From Porphyrobacter sp. ULC335 (GTDB lineage Bacteria; Pseudomonadota; Alphaproteobacteria; Sphingomonadales; Sphingomonadaceae): 64,000 bases of DNA. Of this stretch, positions 44,958 through 53,382 are shown piece after piece. The translations under genes and the position numbers were made by a program. Position 1 is the stretch's first letter. Each line of letters opens with the position of its first letter. The notes below the pieces were generated by a model that was given only the letters and a program-made list of their open reading frames with translations, made no database searches and had not been told where the DNA came from. Location: contig NZ_CP078091.1 in NCBI RefSeq assembly GCF_025917005.1, forward strand, positions 1,860,001-1,924,000. The letters are read 5' to 3'.

Positions 44958-45344
44958 ATGTCAGATAGTCTCATCCTTGAAGTCAATGATCTCGTCGTCG
45001 ATGTCCTGACCGGCATCTATTCCGAGGAGACCGGCAAGCCGCAGCCGCTGCGCATCTCGATTGCGGCGCGCTATGCCATCGCGGATCGGTACGAGCCCGA
45101 CACGCCGCTTGATGCATCCAAGAACTACATGGACCTGAAGTTCGCCGCCTCCGGTGGCCTGCCCGAAGGCGTGCATTTCAAGCTGATCGAAGCGGTGGCG
45201 GATCACATCTGCGAAACGCTGTTCGTGCAGGACGCAAAGGTGCAGGCGGTGACGGTCAAGATCGTCAAGCTCGCCATTGCGGAGGCGAACGAGCAGATCG
45301 GCATCACCCTCCACCGCGAACGCCGCCCGGAACACGGGGGCTGA
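44958..45344 (+). CDS. folB: Dihydroneopterin aldolase family protein
   Basis: 128 residues of the FolB tunnel fold, retro-aldol cleavage of dihydroneopterin in folate synthesis. Segments LILEVNDLVVDVLTGIYSEETGKPQPLRISI and the C-terminal VQAVTVKIVKLAIA fit, with active-site Glu in GIYSEE and Lys in VKIVKL. An insertion NYMDLKFAASGGLPEGVHF is longer than in E. coli FolB. It follows the repeat-filled gap, so probably starts a new transcript. Confidence 0.86.
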   Translation: MSDSLILEVNDLVVDVLTGIYSEETGKPQPLRISIAARYAIADRYEPDTPLDASKNYMDLKFAASGGLPEGVHFKLIEAVADHICETLFVQDAKVQAVTVKIVKLAIAEANEQIGITLHRERRPEHGG

Positions 45345-45348
45345 GGCG

Positions 45349-45666
45349 ATGATGCGGCAGCTTGAGGTCGGTCTGCTGCCATCAGCCGCGCTGGATGCGG
45401 CGGGGGCGTTCATGGCCTTCCACCTCGAAGCCGCGCGCGCAATTCTCGCCGATCCGCACACCACCGCGTTGACGATCATCCTCCCGCCCGCAGCCCACGA
45501 TCACCGCGACTGGCGGCTGGCACTGGCCCGCGATCTGGCGCGCGAGGCCCCGCCCAAGCGGGTCAATGTCGTGGCTGGACCCGCAGGCGAGGCGCGCGAT
45601 GCCTGCTTACGCTTTTTGTCAGATGCGCCCGGAGTGACAGGCCAGTATCTCCTGTGCCATGAATGA
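45349..45666 (+). CDS. Small Rossmann-like protein between folB and moaA
   Basis: 105 residues, alternating alpha/beta pattern (ALTIILPPAAHD, RDWRLALARDLAREA, RVNVVAGPAG). It may be a partial Rossmann-type fold but has no clear nucleotide motif. Four bases separate it from folB, and it overlaps moaA by 8 bases, so it belongs to this operon. Function unknown. Confidence 0.75.
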   Translation: MMRQLEVGLLPSAALDAAGAFMAFHLEAARAILADPHTTALTIILPPAAHDHRDWRLALARDLAREAPPKRVNVVAGPAGEARDACLRFLSDAPGVTGQYLLCHE

Positions 45667-46738
45667 CATTGTGCCCGGCGCCCCGACCACTCCTGCACCC
45701 CGCAAGCCCGATCTGATCGTGCTGCGCGATGTGGCGGATGCAGCGCCGCCGCTGGTCGACAGCTTCCAGCGCCGCATCACCTATCTGCGCCTCTCGGTCA
45801 CCGATCGCTGCGATCTGCGCTGTTCCTATTGCATGCCCGAGCGGATGACCTTCCTGCCCAAGAAGGACGTGCTCAGCCTTGAGGAGCTTTACGACCTCGC
45901 CACCGGCTTCATCGCGCGCGGGGTGACCAAGATCCGCATCACCGGCGGCGAGCCGCTGGTGCGGCGCGACATCATCGACCTGTTCACCGCGCTTGGGCGC
46001 CGCCTTGGGCATGATCTGGCGGAACTCACGCTGACCACCAACGGCACGCAATTGGCCGAACATGCCGAGGCGCTGGCCAAGGCTGGGGTGCGGCGGGTCA
46101 ATGTCTCGCTCGACACGCTCGACCGCGCGAAGTTTGCCGAGCTGACTCGCCGCGACAGTCTGCCGCAGGTGTTGGAAGGCATCGCCGCGGCCAAGGCGGC
46201 GGGGCTGAAGGTGAAGCTCAACGCCGTGGCGCTGAAGGGCGTGAACGAGGGCGAACTCCCCGATCTCATCGCCTGGGGCCATTCGCAGGGCCATGACGTG
46301 ACCCTTATCGAGGTGATGCCGCTGGGCGATGTCGAGGAAGAACGGCTCGATCAATATCTCCCGCTTGATGATGTGCGCGCCGCGCTGGCGCAGCGCTGGA
46401 CGCTAAAAGACCTCGCCTTTTCGACCGGCGGCCCGGCGCGCTATGTCGAGGTGGCTGAGACCGGGGGCAAGCTGGGCCTCATCACCCCCCACACCAACAA
46501 TTTCTGTTCCGGGTGCAACCGTCTGCGGGTGACCGCGACCGGGCAGCTTTACCCCTGCCTCGGCGGGGGCGAGCAGGTCGATCTGCGCGCGGCGCTGCGC
46601 TCGGACGCGCCCGAAGCCAACCTCGCCGCCGCGCTGGACGAGGCGCTTCGGATCAAGCCTGAAAAGCACCATTTCCGCATGGACGCGCGCGGGGCCGATC
46701 CGGCGACCGTGCGGCACATGTCGATGACCGGGGGCTGA
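45659..46738 (+). CDS. moaA: GTP 3',8-cyclase MoaA
   Basis: Radical SAM enzyme starting molybdopterin synthesis. 359 residues. N-terminal cluster C51-x3-C55-x2-C58 in CDLRCSYC, ITGGEPLVRRD, and a second cluster in NNFCSGCNRLRVTATGQLYPC. The C-terminus ends in the conserved GG. An N-terminal extension of about 38 residues precedes the TIM barrel. Confidence 0.97.
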   Translation: MNDIVPGAPTTPAPRKPDLIVLRDVADAAPPLVDSFQRRITYLRLSVTDRCDLRCSYCMPERMTFLPKKDVLSLEELYDLATGFIARGVTKIRITGGEPLVRRDIIDLFTALGRRLGHDLAELTLTTNGTQLAEHAEALAKAGVRRVNVSLDTLDRAKFAELTRRDSLPQVLEGIAAAKAAGLKVKLNAVALKGVNEGELPDLIAWGHSQGHDVTLIEVMPLGDVEEERLDQYLPLDDVRAALAQRWTLKDLAFSTGGPARYVEVAETGGKLGLITPHTNNFCSGCNRLRVTATGQLYPCLGGGEQVDLRAALRSDAPEANLAAALDEALRIKPEKHHFRMDARGADPATVRHMSMTGG

Positions 46739-46739
46739 G

Positions 46740-46979
46740 GTGGTCACCATTGTCCTGCTGGGCAAGCTCGCCGATCTTGGCGGAGCGCCTGAGCTGTCGC
46801 TGCCGGGCCCGCTCGACTGGGCGGGGCTCAAGGCCGCTCTGCCTGATGCAGTGGCACAGGTGATCGACGATCCGCGCAACCGCGTGGCGCTCAACGGCGC
46901 ACTGCTGGCCGACAAGGCCGGCTTGCAGGCGGCAGATGGTGACGAGATCGCCTTGCTGCCGCCGGTTTCGGGGGGCTGA
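46740..46979 (+). CDS. moaD: Molybdopterin synthase sulfur carrier MoaD
   Basis: 79 residues, ubiquitin fold, ending in the thiocarboxylate-forming GG (PPVSGG). Starts at GTG one base after the moaA stop and overlaps moaE as TGATG. Forms molybdopterin synthase with MoaE. Confidence 0.93.
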   Translation: MVTIVLLGKLADLGGAPELSLPGPLDWAGLKAALPDAVAQVIDDPRNRVALNGALLADKAGLQAADGDEIALLPPVSGG

Positions 46980-47431
46980 TGCGCGACATCCGCCTGCTTG
47001 ACCGGATGTTCATCCCCGGCACGCTGATCGGCCCCTTCACACAGGCCAATCCGGGGCTGGGCGGGGTGTGCACCTTCGTGGGAGAGGTGCGCTACGACGC
47101 CAAGGAGCAGGGGGGCGTCGAGGCGCTCGAACTCACCCATTACGAGCCGCTGACGCTGCCTGGGATGCATGAACTGGCCGACCGCGCCTTTGCCCGCTTC
47201 GACCTGATGGGCCTGCTGATGGTCCACCGCGTCGGGATGATGCGCCCGGGCGAGCCGATCGTCTGCGTCTCGGCCGCCGCGCTGCACCGCCGCGATGCCA
47301 TCGACGCGGTCGATTTCTGCATGGACCATCTCAAAAGCGCGGCGTGGTTCTGGAAGCGGGAGAAGCGGGCCGGAGAATGGCACTGGATCGAGCCGCGCGA
47401 TCAGGACCACAGCGATCTTGCGCGCTGGTGA
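46979..47431 (+). CDS. moaE: Molybdopterin synthase catalytic subunit MoaE
   Basis: 150 residues. GGVCTFVGEVR near 28-38, LELTHYEPL, VHRVGMMRPGEPIVCVSAAALHR and the active-site lysine segment FWKREKRAGEWHWIE are all present. It inserts sulfur into precursor Z with MoaD. moaC and moaB are not in the window. Confidence 0.96.
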   Translation: MRDIRLLDRMFIPGTLIGPFTQANPGLGGVCTFVGEVRYDAKEQGGVEALELTHYEPLTLPGMHELADRAFARFDLMGLLMVHRVGMMRPGEPIVCVSAAALHRRDAIDAVDFCMDHLKSAAWFWKREKRAGEWHWIEPRDQDHSDLARW

Positions 47432-47438
47432 GCGCTAT

Positions 47439-47478
47439 TTGATCCCCGTCAAAGCAGGCCCGCGCGGCTGCCGGTAAT
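47439..47478 (+). promoter_or_regulatory. FNR-like box upstream of the 145-residue membrane protein
   Basis: TTGATCCCCGTCAA (47439-47452) matches TTGAT-N4-ATCAA with a single change and keeps the FixK-type TTGA-N6-TCAA core. A TAAT-ending hexamer GGTAAT (47473-47478) is the nearest -10 candidate, 2 bases closer than ideal class II spacing. The FNR-type regulator gene lies just beyond this target gene. Confidence 0.6.
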
Positions 47479-47508
47479 CCTCCTTTCAACAGCAAGGAGG
47501 ATTTCCCC

Positions 47509-47946
47509 ATGAGCCACATCGTCCACGACATTATCGCCCGCGGTGAAGCCCGCATCGTTGCGCAGCCGGAAGCGGCAAAGGTCCGCCATCAGGTCGAGGC
47601 CGACCGCAATTTCGGCCTGCCGACCGCGCTGTATGCTGCGACGGTGGCGGGTTATCTCGGCTTTCTGGTGGTGGTCGGATCGGCCTTTGCCAATCCGGTG
47701 CTGGCAATCCCGATGGCGATCTTCGTTGTCTTTATCGTCGCAGGCTTCGGCGTTCCGGCGCTGTGGACACGGCTGGCGGGCAACACCAGCGAGCCGCAGA
47801 CCATGGGCGAATTCGAAGCGCGCGGGATCATGACCAACACCGGGCGGTTGACGGCGCGGGATGCGACCATTCAGGTGCTGATCCTGCCGGTGCTGCTGGT
47901 GGTGTGGGGCCTTGCCGTGGCGGTAATCGCTGCGGTGGTCGCCTGA
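47509..47946 (+). CDS. Hypothetical four-helix membrane protein, likely FNR-controlled
   Basis: 145 residues with a soluble N-terminus (about 1-38) and hydrophobic helices at about 42-60, 62-85 and 118-145. A strong AAGGAGG lies 8 bases before the ATG. No family recognised. The upstream box suggests induction at low oxygen by the nearby regulator. Confidence 0.8.
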   Translation: MSHIVHDIIARGEARIVAQPEAAKVRHQVEADRNFGLPTALYAATVAGYLGFLVVVGSAFANPVLAIPMAIFVVFIVAGFGVPALWTRLAGNTSEPQTMGEFEARGIMTNTGRLTARDATIQVLILPVLLVVWGLAVAVIAAVVA

Positions 47947-48003
47947 TCTCGAAAGCTCCCCTCGGGGCGGCGGTACTCTCCCAGGGCCGCCGCTCCGAAC
48001 CCC

Positions 48004-48693
48004 TTATCGTCCCGAAATATCCTGCAACAGCGCGGCGTCGAGCAGGGCTATGCCGCGCTTCCCCTCGCGCAGAATCGCACCCATGTCCTCCAGCTCGCCC
48101 AGTTTGCGGCTGACGGTTTCGATGGTCAGGCCGAGCATGTTGGCGATCTCGCCGCGGGTCAGCGGCAGTTCGAACCGCGAGGCAAGGTGGCACGAGCTTT
48201 CGCTCGCGGCGGCGGCGAAATCGTGGAGCAGGGCGGCAAGCCGCGCCTCGGCGCTGGCGTGGCCGGTCAGTTCGAGCAGATTGCGCGTCGCCAGCAGATC
48301 GGCCTGGCTGCGGCGCAGCAGCGCGCGGGCGAGCGCCGGGTAATCCTCGATCGCGCGCTCGATGTCGCGCCGCGCAAAGGTGCACAACCGGCTTTCGGTC
48401 AACGCCACCACATCATGATGCGCAAAGGGCGCGAACAGCTCGCCGATGAACCCCGCCGGGTGAACCAGCGCGAGGATCTGCTCGTTGCCGTCCTGATCGA
48501 TCGCCGAAACCTTGAGCGCGCCTGTCAGCAGCGTGGCGCAGGCGGCTTCCTCGTCGCCCGCGGCAAACAGCATCTCCCCGCGCTTCAGCACGCGGGTGCG
48601 CCCGGCTGCGGCCATGGCGTCGCGTTCTTCGGTGGTCAGCACCGCGCAGGCGGCGGTCTCATTCACCGGGCATGTGCTGCACGCGAGGTTCAT
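48004..48693 (-). CDS. FNR-type Crp/Fnr family oxygen-sensing regulator
   Basis: 229 residues: an effector domain with glycine turns, then a helix-turn-helix with recognition sequence ETVSRKLGELE, whose E-x-x-S-R is the FNR specificity pattern for TTGAT. Four cysteines match a [4Fe-4S] FNR: C5-x2-C8-x7-C16 at the N-terminus and C104 in SRLCTF, aligned with C122 of E. coli FNR (another Cys, C52, is extra). Oxygen should disassemble the cluster and inactivate it. The chosen ATG gives the usual short N-terminus. Convergent with its likely target. Confidence 0.93.
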   Translation of the reverse strand: MNLACSTCPVNETAACAVLTTEERDAMAAAGRTRVLKRGEMLFAAGDEEAACATLLTGALKVSAIDQDGNEQILALVHPAGFIGELFAPFAHHDVVALTESRLCTFARRDIERAIEDYPALARALLRRSQADLLATRNLLELTGHASAEARLAALLHDFAAAASESSCHLASRFELPLTRGEIANMLGLTIETVSRKLGELEDMGAILREGKRGIALLDAALLQDISGR

Positions 48694-48700
48694 GATCCCG

Positions 48701-49204
48701 TCACCTCTCCAAAACCGACCATAGCCGGGAAATCGCCGCATCTTCGCTGGCGACCACGGCGGCGACTTCGCTCTGCGCGGCGACAAGCGCCGGATCGGGG
48801 CTGAGCGCGCCCGCCGCCTCGGCTGCGAGCTTGTCCAGCGCCGCGAGTGTCCCTGCGGTCTCGCTGCGCTGCGTATCGAGCTCGGCCAGCGCCAGCAGCG
48901 CGGCAGCGTGGGCGTTGCTTTCGAAGGGCTGACCCGCCGCGGCACGGGCGAGTCGGCCCGCTTCGCCTTCCTTGGCAAGGAAAGCGGCGTGTGCAGTGCT
49001 GGCCGCATTACGCAGTTCGGTCAGACGCGCGGGCGATGTCGCCGGGCGAATCGGTGCAGGCGCAGGGGCGGGGGCCTGGGCCACCTCGCCGCGCTCAAAC
49101 GGACGCAGCGCCAGCGACGGATAGTCGCCTTTGTTGCCGGCACACCCCGCCAGTGCAGCAAGCAGCGACGCAAGGACGGCGGTTTTTTTCAAATCTGAGC
49201 GCAT
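48701..49204 (-). CDS. Hypothetical lipoprotein
   Basis: 167 residues with a lipobox LAGC (acylated Cys21) after a short basic and hydrophobic leader. A Pro/Ala-rich linker follows, then a mostly alanine/glutamate-rich helical region. It precedes the FNR-type gene with 7 bases between, so the two may share a transcript. No family recognised. Confidence 0.78.
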   Translation of the reverse strand: MRSDLKKTAVLASLLAALAGCAGNKGDYPSLALRPFERGEVAQAPAPAPAPIRPATSPARLTELRNAASTAHAAFLAKEGEAGRLARAAAGQPFESNAHAAALLALAELDTQRSETAGTLAALDKLAAEAAGALSPDPALVAAQSEVAAVVASEDAAISRLWSVLER

Positions 49205-49304
49205 AAAAATCCCATGTCCTGTTACCATGACACTCGTGAATGGCAAAGCCGCCTCACAGATTCCGGCTTCCCTACTTTTTGGTCATGCCGGAGACGCTCG
49301 GGCG

Positions 49305-49333
49305 TTGACTTGGGAACGCCTTTCACCTAACGG
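49305..49333 (+). promoter_or_regulatory. Candidate promoter of rplU-rpmA
   Basis: TTGACT (49305-49310), a 17-base spacer and TAACGG (49328-49333). The -35 is good, the -10 weak. It lies in the 236-base divergent region before rplU and would give a leader of about 100 bases. Confidence 0.3.
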
Positions 49334-49440
49334 CGTGCCTCTTTCCGGGGCTGCACCTTCGCAAGCCTCGCATTGCCGTTCGGTCGGTGTGGCGCAAGCT
49401 GCCTTTGCCGGACACTGCACAGACAAGAGAGTTTAGAGCC

Positions 49441-49821
49441 ATGTTCGCTGTAGTGCGCACGGGCGGCAAACAGTACCGCGTTGCCGCCGGAGACAAGATT
49501 GCCGTTGAAAAGCTCGCAGGCGAAGCCGGCGACACGATCACGCTGGGCGACGTCCTGCTGGCCGGTGAAGGCGAGTCCCTCGCCGATGCCGGTTCGGTGA
49601 CCGTCTCGGCCGAGATCATCGCCCAGGCCAAGAGCGAAAAGGTGATCGTCTTCAAGAAGCGTCGCCGCCACAACTATCGCCGCAAGAACGGCCACCGCCA
49701 GGAGATGACCCTGCTGCGCATCACGGCTGTTGGTGCTGCGGAAGCCAAGCCTGCCAAGAAGGCGGCTGCCAAGAAGACCAAGAGCGAAGCGCCGGCTGAA
49801 GCCGCCGCCACCGCTGAATAA
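49441..49821 (+). CDS. rplU: 50S ribosomal protein L21
   Basis: 126 residues. L21 core [20 protein letters not shown] through [20 protein letters not shown], then a Lys/Ala-rich C-terminal tail of about 25 residues common in this group. The ATG at the family start is used. Followed by rpmA after 14 bases. Confidence 0.97.
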   Translation: MFAVVRTGGKQYRVAAGDKIAVEKLAGEAGDTITLGDVLLAGEGESLADAGSVTVSAEIIAQAKSEKVIVFKKRRRHNYRRKNGHRQEMTLLRITAVGAAEAKPAKKAAAKKTKSEAPAEAAATAE

Positions 49822-49835
49822 GGAGCGACTGAACC

Positions 49836-50105
49836 ATGGCACATAAGAAAGCAGGCGGTTCGTCGCGTAACGGTCGTGATTCGGCCGGTCGTCGCTTGGG
49901 CGTGAAGAAGTTCGGCGGTCAGGAAGTGATCGGCGGCAACATTATCATCCGTCAGCGCGGCACCCGCGTGTACCCGGGCGTCAACGTCGGCATGGGTAAG
50001 GATCACACCCTCTACTCGCTCGCCGAAGGCGTGGTGCGATTCCACTCGGGCAAGCTCGGCCGCAAATACGTCAGCGTAGATGCGATGGCCGAAGCCGCCG
50101 AATAA
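49836..50105 (+). CDS. rpmA: 50S ribosomal protein L27
   Basis: 89 residues starting [16 protein letters not shown], the exposed N-terminus that reaches the peptidyl-transferase centre, then [13 protein letters not shown] and [22 protein letters not shown] gives the ribosome-binding site. Its stop is followed at once by a hairpin-rich region. Confidence 0.97.
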   Translation: MAHKKAGGSSRNGRDSAGRRLGVKKFGGQEVIGGNIIIRQRGTRVYPGVNVGMGKDHTLYSLAEGVVRFHSGKLGRKYVSVDAMAEAAE

Positions 50106-50216
50106 GCGGACGATTCGATAAAGGGATCGTCCGCAAGGATGGTCCCGATCGGTGAAAGACCGATCATCAGAGGGAGACAGGACCATCCTCACCAGAGGGG
50201 GTCCGTCTCCCTTTTT
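50106..50216 (+). ncRNA. Candidate structured RNA / 3' UTR downstream of rpmA
   Basis: Four helices can be drawn: GCGGACGAT (50106-50114)/ATCGTCCGC (50126-50134); GATCGGT (50147-50153)/ACCGATC (50159-50165) with a GAAAG loop; GGGAGAC (50172-50178)/GTCTCCC (50205-50211); and a long-range GGATGGTCC (50137-50145)/GGACCATCC (50180-50188). The last two compete. It could be a separate small RNA, an attenuator, or an elaborate terminator. Confidence 0.5.
50172..50216 (+). terminator. Rho-independent terminator of rplU-rpmA
   Basis: GGGAGAC/GTCTCCC stem, extended inward by GGAC (50180-50183)/GTCC (50201-50204) after one bulged base, followed by TTTTT (50212-50216). It ends the structured region. Confidence 0.8.
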
Positions 50217-50315
50217 GCATTCTCCCTCGTACAACCTGCGGAATCATAAAGTTTCGCGGCCTTAATGTTGTCATGCGCGGCCAGTAATGGCGGCGCGGGG
50301 CGAGGGAGAGATAAC

Positions 50316-50852
50316 GTGTTCCATCGCAGCGAAAGACTGTTCCTGAGGCCCGCTTTCCCCGAGGATTGCGGCGCGATTCTCGCTGGCATCGGTGAGGAAG
50401 CGATCGTCCGCAATCTCGCCCGTGCGCCGTGGCCCTACACCATCGACGATGCGCGAAATTTCGCCGCGCTTCCGCAGAACCCGCGCCTGCCGCATTTCCT
50501 CGTGACGCTGCCCGGCATCGGCGTGATCGGCGCTGCCGGCATGGGCGAGCATGATGGTGAGCCGGAGATCGGCTACTGGATCGCGCGCCAGCACTGGGGG
50601 CAGGGTTATGCCACCGAGGCGACGGGCGCGGTGCTGCGGATTGCCCGCACGCTCGGCCACCGGCGTGTGGTTGCGGGGCATTTCATCGATAACCCTGCCT
50701 CGGGCAAGGTGCTGCGCAAGCTCGGCTTTCTTCCATTGGGACGGATCGCCAAGCGCCACAGTCTTGCGCGCGGGGGATGGGTGGATTCGGTCGAATATGC
50801 CCTCGATTGCGATGCGGAGATGGACCCGGCCCCGGTTGCGCGCGCGGCGTAA
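50316..50852 (+). CDS. GNAT family N-acetyltransferase (RimJ/RimL-like)
   Basis: 178 residues with the RimJ/RimL N-terminus RSERLFLRPAFPED, acetyl-CoA loop HWGQGYATEATGAVL near 107-121 and the DNPASGKVLRKLGF motif. GTG start preceded by GAGGGAGAG. Known relatives acetylate ribosomal proteins or small amines; adjacency to L21/L27 is suggestive only, as a terminator intervenes. Confidence 0.9.
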   Translation: MFHRSERLFLRPAFPEDCGAILAGIGEEAIVRNLARAPWPYTIDDARNFAALPQNPRLPHFLVTLPGIGVIGAAGMGEHDGEPEIGYWIARQHWGQGYATEATGAVLRIARTLGHRRVVAGHFIDNPASGKVLRKLGFLPLGRIAKRHSLARGGWVDSVEYALDCDAEMDPAPVARAA

Positions 50853-50911
50853 CGCGAGCGCGCCTCCGGCCGCTTGTTCGCACCTGCGAAATCCACTAGG
50901 GCGGCAGGCCT

Positions 50912-51505
50912 ATGGTCAGTCGCAAGAGGTTAACGCCCGAGGAATCGCGCAGCTCCGCGCTCGCAGCCGCGCGCGCGCTGCTGATCGAGACCGGCCCGCA
51001 AGCGGTGACGCTGAAGGCGGTCTCGGCCCGCATCGGCCGCACCCATGCCAACCTGCTGCACCACTTCGGCTCGGCCTCCGGGCTGCAGAAGGCGCTGGCC
51101 GAGCATATTGCGCGCACGGTCTGCGAGACCATCATCGAGGCGGTCCACGCCAGCCGCGCAGGCCTCGGCTCGGCGCGCGAGGTGGTGGATCTCGCCTTCG
51201 ACGCATTCGACCGCGAGGGTGCAGGCGCGCTCACCAGCTGGATGCTGCTGACCGGTAATGAGGACGCGCTCGATCCGATCATCTCGACGATCCATGATCT
51301 GGTGGACGAACTTGCACCGGGTGAGGCGGATCACGAGGGCGCACAGAACATCCACCGCGACACCTTGTCGCTGGTACTGATGGCGCTCGGCGACGCGCTG
51401 ATCGGCGGGGCGCTGGCGAAATCCCTCGGGCTGCCGCGCGACGCGGCGCGCGAGCGGGCGGCGGCGATGCTCGAAGCGAGCCTCGCCGAACACCAGACCG
51501 CCTAA
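50912..51505 (+). CDS. TetR/AcrR family transcriptional regulator
   Basis: 197 residues. TetR helix-turn-helix VTLKAVSARIGRTHANLLHHFGS at about 28-50 and a divergent ligand-binding domain. Its stop overlaps the convergent ygfZ stop by 4 bases (CTAA). No obvious operator was found. Ligand and targets unknown. Confidence 0.88.
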   Translation: MVSRKRLTPEESRSSALAAARALLIETGPQAVTLKAVSARIGRTHANLLHHFGSASGLQKALAEHIARTVCETIIEAVHASRAGLGSAREVVDLAFDAFDREGAGALTSWMLLTGNEDALDPIISTIHDLVDELAPGEADHEGAQNIHRDTLSLVLMALGDALIGGALAKSLGLPRDAARERAAAMLEASLAEHQTA

Positions 51506-52296
51506 GCCTCGGGAGTGAGCACGCCCGCGCGCTGCCATTCCGGCAGGGTGGCAGGGTCGAGGTTTTCCACCCGCAGGTGATCCACCGCAAACCCCAGATC
51601 GGGATAGGTCGCCACGCGCCGTGCTTCATCGGACCCGGCCAGCGGCACCACCACCAGCCGGCGATTGACCTTCTGCCGCCAGTTCATCCGCGCGGTGTTC
51701 TCCTGCCCGACATAGCAACCCTTGGTGAAGCTGACCCCGTTCAGCTCGACCGCGTTGGTTTCCAGCCACAGGATATCGCCGAGTTCGGCACGGCCTTCGG
51801 GGACGCCCAGTTGGAGGCGGTGGGCGAGCCAGAGGGAATCAGCATCCTTCTCAGGTTCATTGTCAATCGGCACGACCCAGCGGATGCCAAGTTCAGGCAG
51901 TCGGGGATCTCGGGCAACCAACTCGCTAGACCCATTCAATCCGGGCGGCTTGCCGGGGATAAATGCAAGGCTTGCAGGCTCTTTCCAATTCCAGTGAACG
52001 GCCAGCGAATCGTCCCGCGCGATTCCGATCTTGCGGCGCAGGCGGTACATCGACAGGCGCTTGACCAGTTCGTCGGCAATGGCCGCCTCGCAATCGAGCA
52101 GCAGGTCTGCCCCGTCTCCCCACACCAGAAAATCGAACAGGTGTTTGCCCTGCGCCGAAAGCAGCGCGGCGTAGCAGGGCAGCGGCCCGGTTACGTCATT
52201 GGTGACGAGGCCTTGCAGGAAGGCGGCGACATCCTCGCTCTCGTCCAGAGGGGACAGGCGAATGATCGCGCGGGAGGTCAGGACGGTTGCACTCAT
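51502..52296 (-). CDS. ygfZ: Folate-binding Fe-S assembly protein YgfZ (GcvT-like)
   Basis: 264 residues of the YgfZ/IBA57 group, which helps make or repair Fe-S clusters with tetrahydrofolate. The hallmark KGCYVGQE is intact near 193-200, with the upstream LQGLVTNDV and LWLETNAVELNGVSF. Divergent from pyrC by 38 bases. Confidence 0.94.
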   Translation of the reverse strand: MSATVLTSRAIIRLSPLDESEDVAAFLQGLVTNDVTGPLPCYAALLSAQGKHLFDFLVWGDGADLLLDCEAAIADELVKRLSMYRLRRKIGIARDDSLAVHWNWKEPASLAFIPGKPPGLNGSSELVARDPRLPELGIRWVVPIDNEPEKDADSLWLAHRLQLGVPEGRAELGDILWLETNAVELNGVSFTKGCYVGQENTARMNWRQKVNRRLVVVPLAGSDEARRVATYPDLGFAVDHLRVENLDPATLPEWQRAGVLTPEA

Positions 52297-52334
52297 GCGT
52301 GACAGATAGGATCGGACATCGCTAAGGGGAAGCC

Positions 52335-53372
52335 ATGACCGACCGCCTCACGATCCGCCGCCCCGATGACTGGCACCTGCATTTCCGCGATGGCGCAATC
52401 ATGCGCGAGGTGGTGCCCTATACCGCCCGCCAGTTCGCCCGCGCGATCGTGATGCCCAACCTCACCCCGCCGGTGACCACAACGGAGCTTGGCGCGGCGT
52501 ACCGCGACCGGATCCTGGCGGCGGTGCCGGAGGGTGTAAACTTCACCCCGTTGATGACCTGCTACCTCACCGACAATACCGACGCCGACGATCTGGCGCG
52601 CGGCGCGGGCGAGGGGGTGTTCACGGCGGCCAAAATGTATCCCGCCAACGCCACGACCAACTCGGCAGCGGGCGTCACCAATGTCGAAAAGCTCTATCCG
52701 GTGCTCGCCCGCATGGAGGCCGACGATATCGTGCTGTGCATCCACGGCGAGGTGACGGATCACAGCGTTGACGTGTTCGACCGCGAAAAAGAATTCATCG
52801 CGAGGCACTTGAGGGGCATTGTTGCGGCTTTCCCGAAGCTGCGGGTGGTGTTCGAACACATCACCACCAGTGACGCGGTCGACTTCGTGATGGCAGCGGG
52901 GCCGCAGGTCGCCGCGACCATCACCCCGCAGCACCTCCACATCAACCGCAACGCCATGCTGGTCGGCGGTATCCAGCCGCACAATTATTGCCTCCCCGTC
53001 GCCAAGCGCGAAAGCCACCGGCTGGCGCTGCGGGCGGCCGCGACAAGCGGGAGCGCGAAGTTCTTCCTAGGCACCGACTCTGCCCCCCACCTGCGCAAGG
53101 ACAAGGAAAGCGCCTGCGGATGCGCGGGCATCTTCGGGGCGCCCTTTGCGCTGGAAAGCTACGTCACCGTGTTCGACGAGGAAGGCGCGCTCGACAAGTT
53201 TGAAGGCTTCGCCTCGCTCCACGGCCCGGCCTTCTACAAGCTGCCGGTGAACGAGGACGCGGTGACGCTGGAACGCCGCGCGATGGCGGTGCCGCCGATG
53301 CTGCATGTGACGGGCGAGGAGATCGTCCCCTGGCACGGCGGGCAGACGCTGGGGTGGAAGTTCCTAGGCTAA
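52335..53372 (+). CDS. pyrC: Dihydroorotase, class II
   Basis: Closes carbamoyl-aspartate to dihydroorotate. 345 residues with zinc ligands HLH at 14-16, the carbamylated K100 in AAKMYPANATTNS, IHGEVTD, and TITPQHLHINRN and FFLGTDSAPH. E. coli-type monomer length. AAGGGGAAG supplies the ribosome-binding site. Confidence 0.97.
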   Translation: MTDRLTIRRPDDWHLHFRDGAIMREVVPYTARQFARAIVMPNLTPPVTTTELGAAYRDRILAAVPEGVNFTPLMTCYLTDNTDADDLARGAGEGVFTAAKMYPANATTNSAAGVTNVEKLYPVLARMEADDIVLCIHGEVTDHSVDVFDREKEFIARHLRGIVAAFPKLRVVFEHITTSDAVDFVMAAGPQVAATITPQHLHINRNAMLVGGIQPHNYCLPVAKRESHRLALRAAATSGSAKFFLGTDSAPHLRKDKESACGCAGIFGAPFALESYVTVFDEEGALDKFEGFASLHGPAFYKLPVNEDAVTLERRAMAVPPMLHVTGEEIVPWHGGQTLGWKFLG

Positions 53373-53382
53373 ATCCCCGCAT

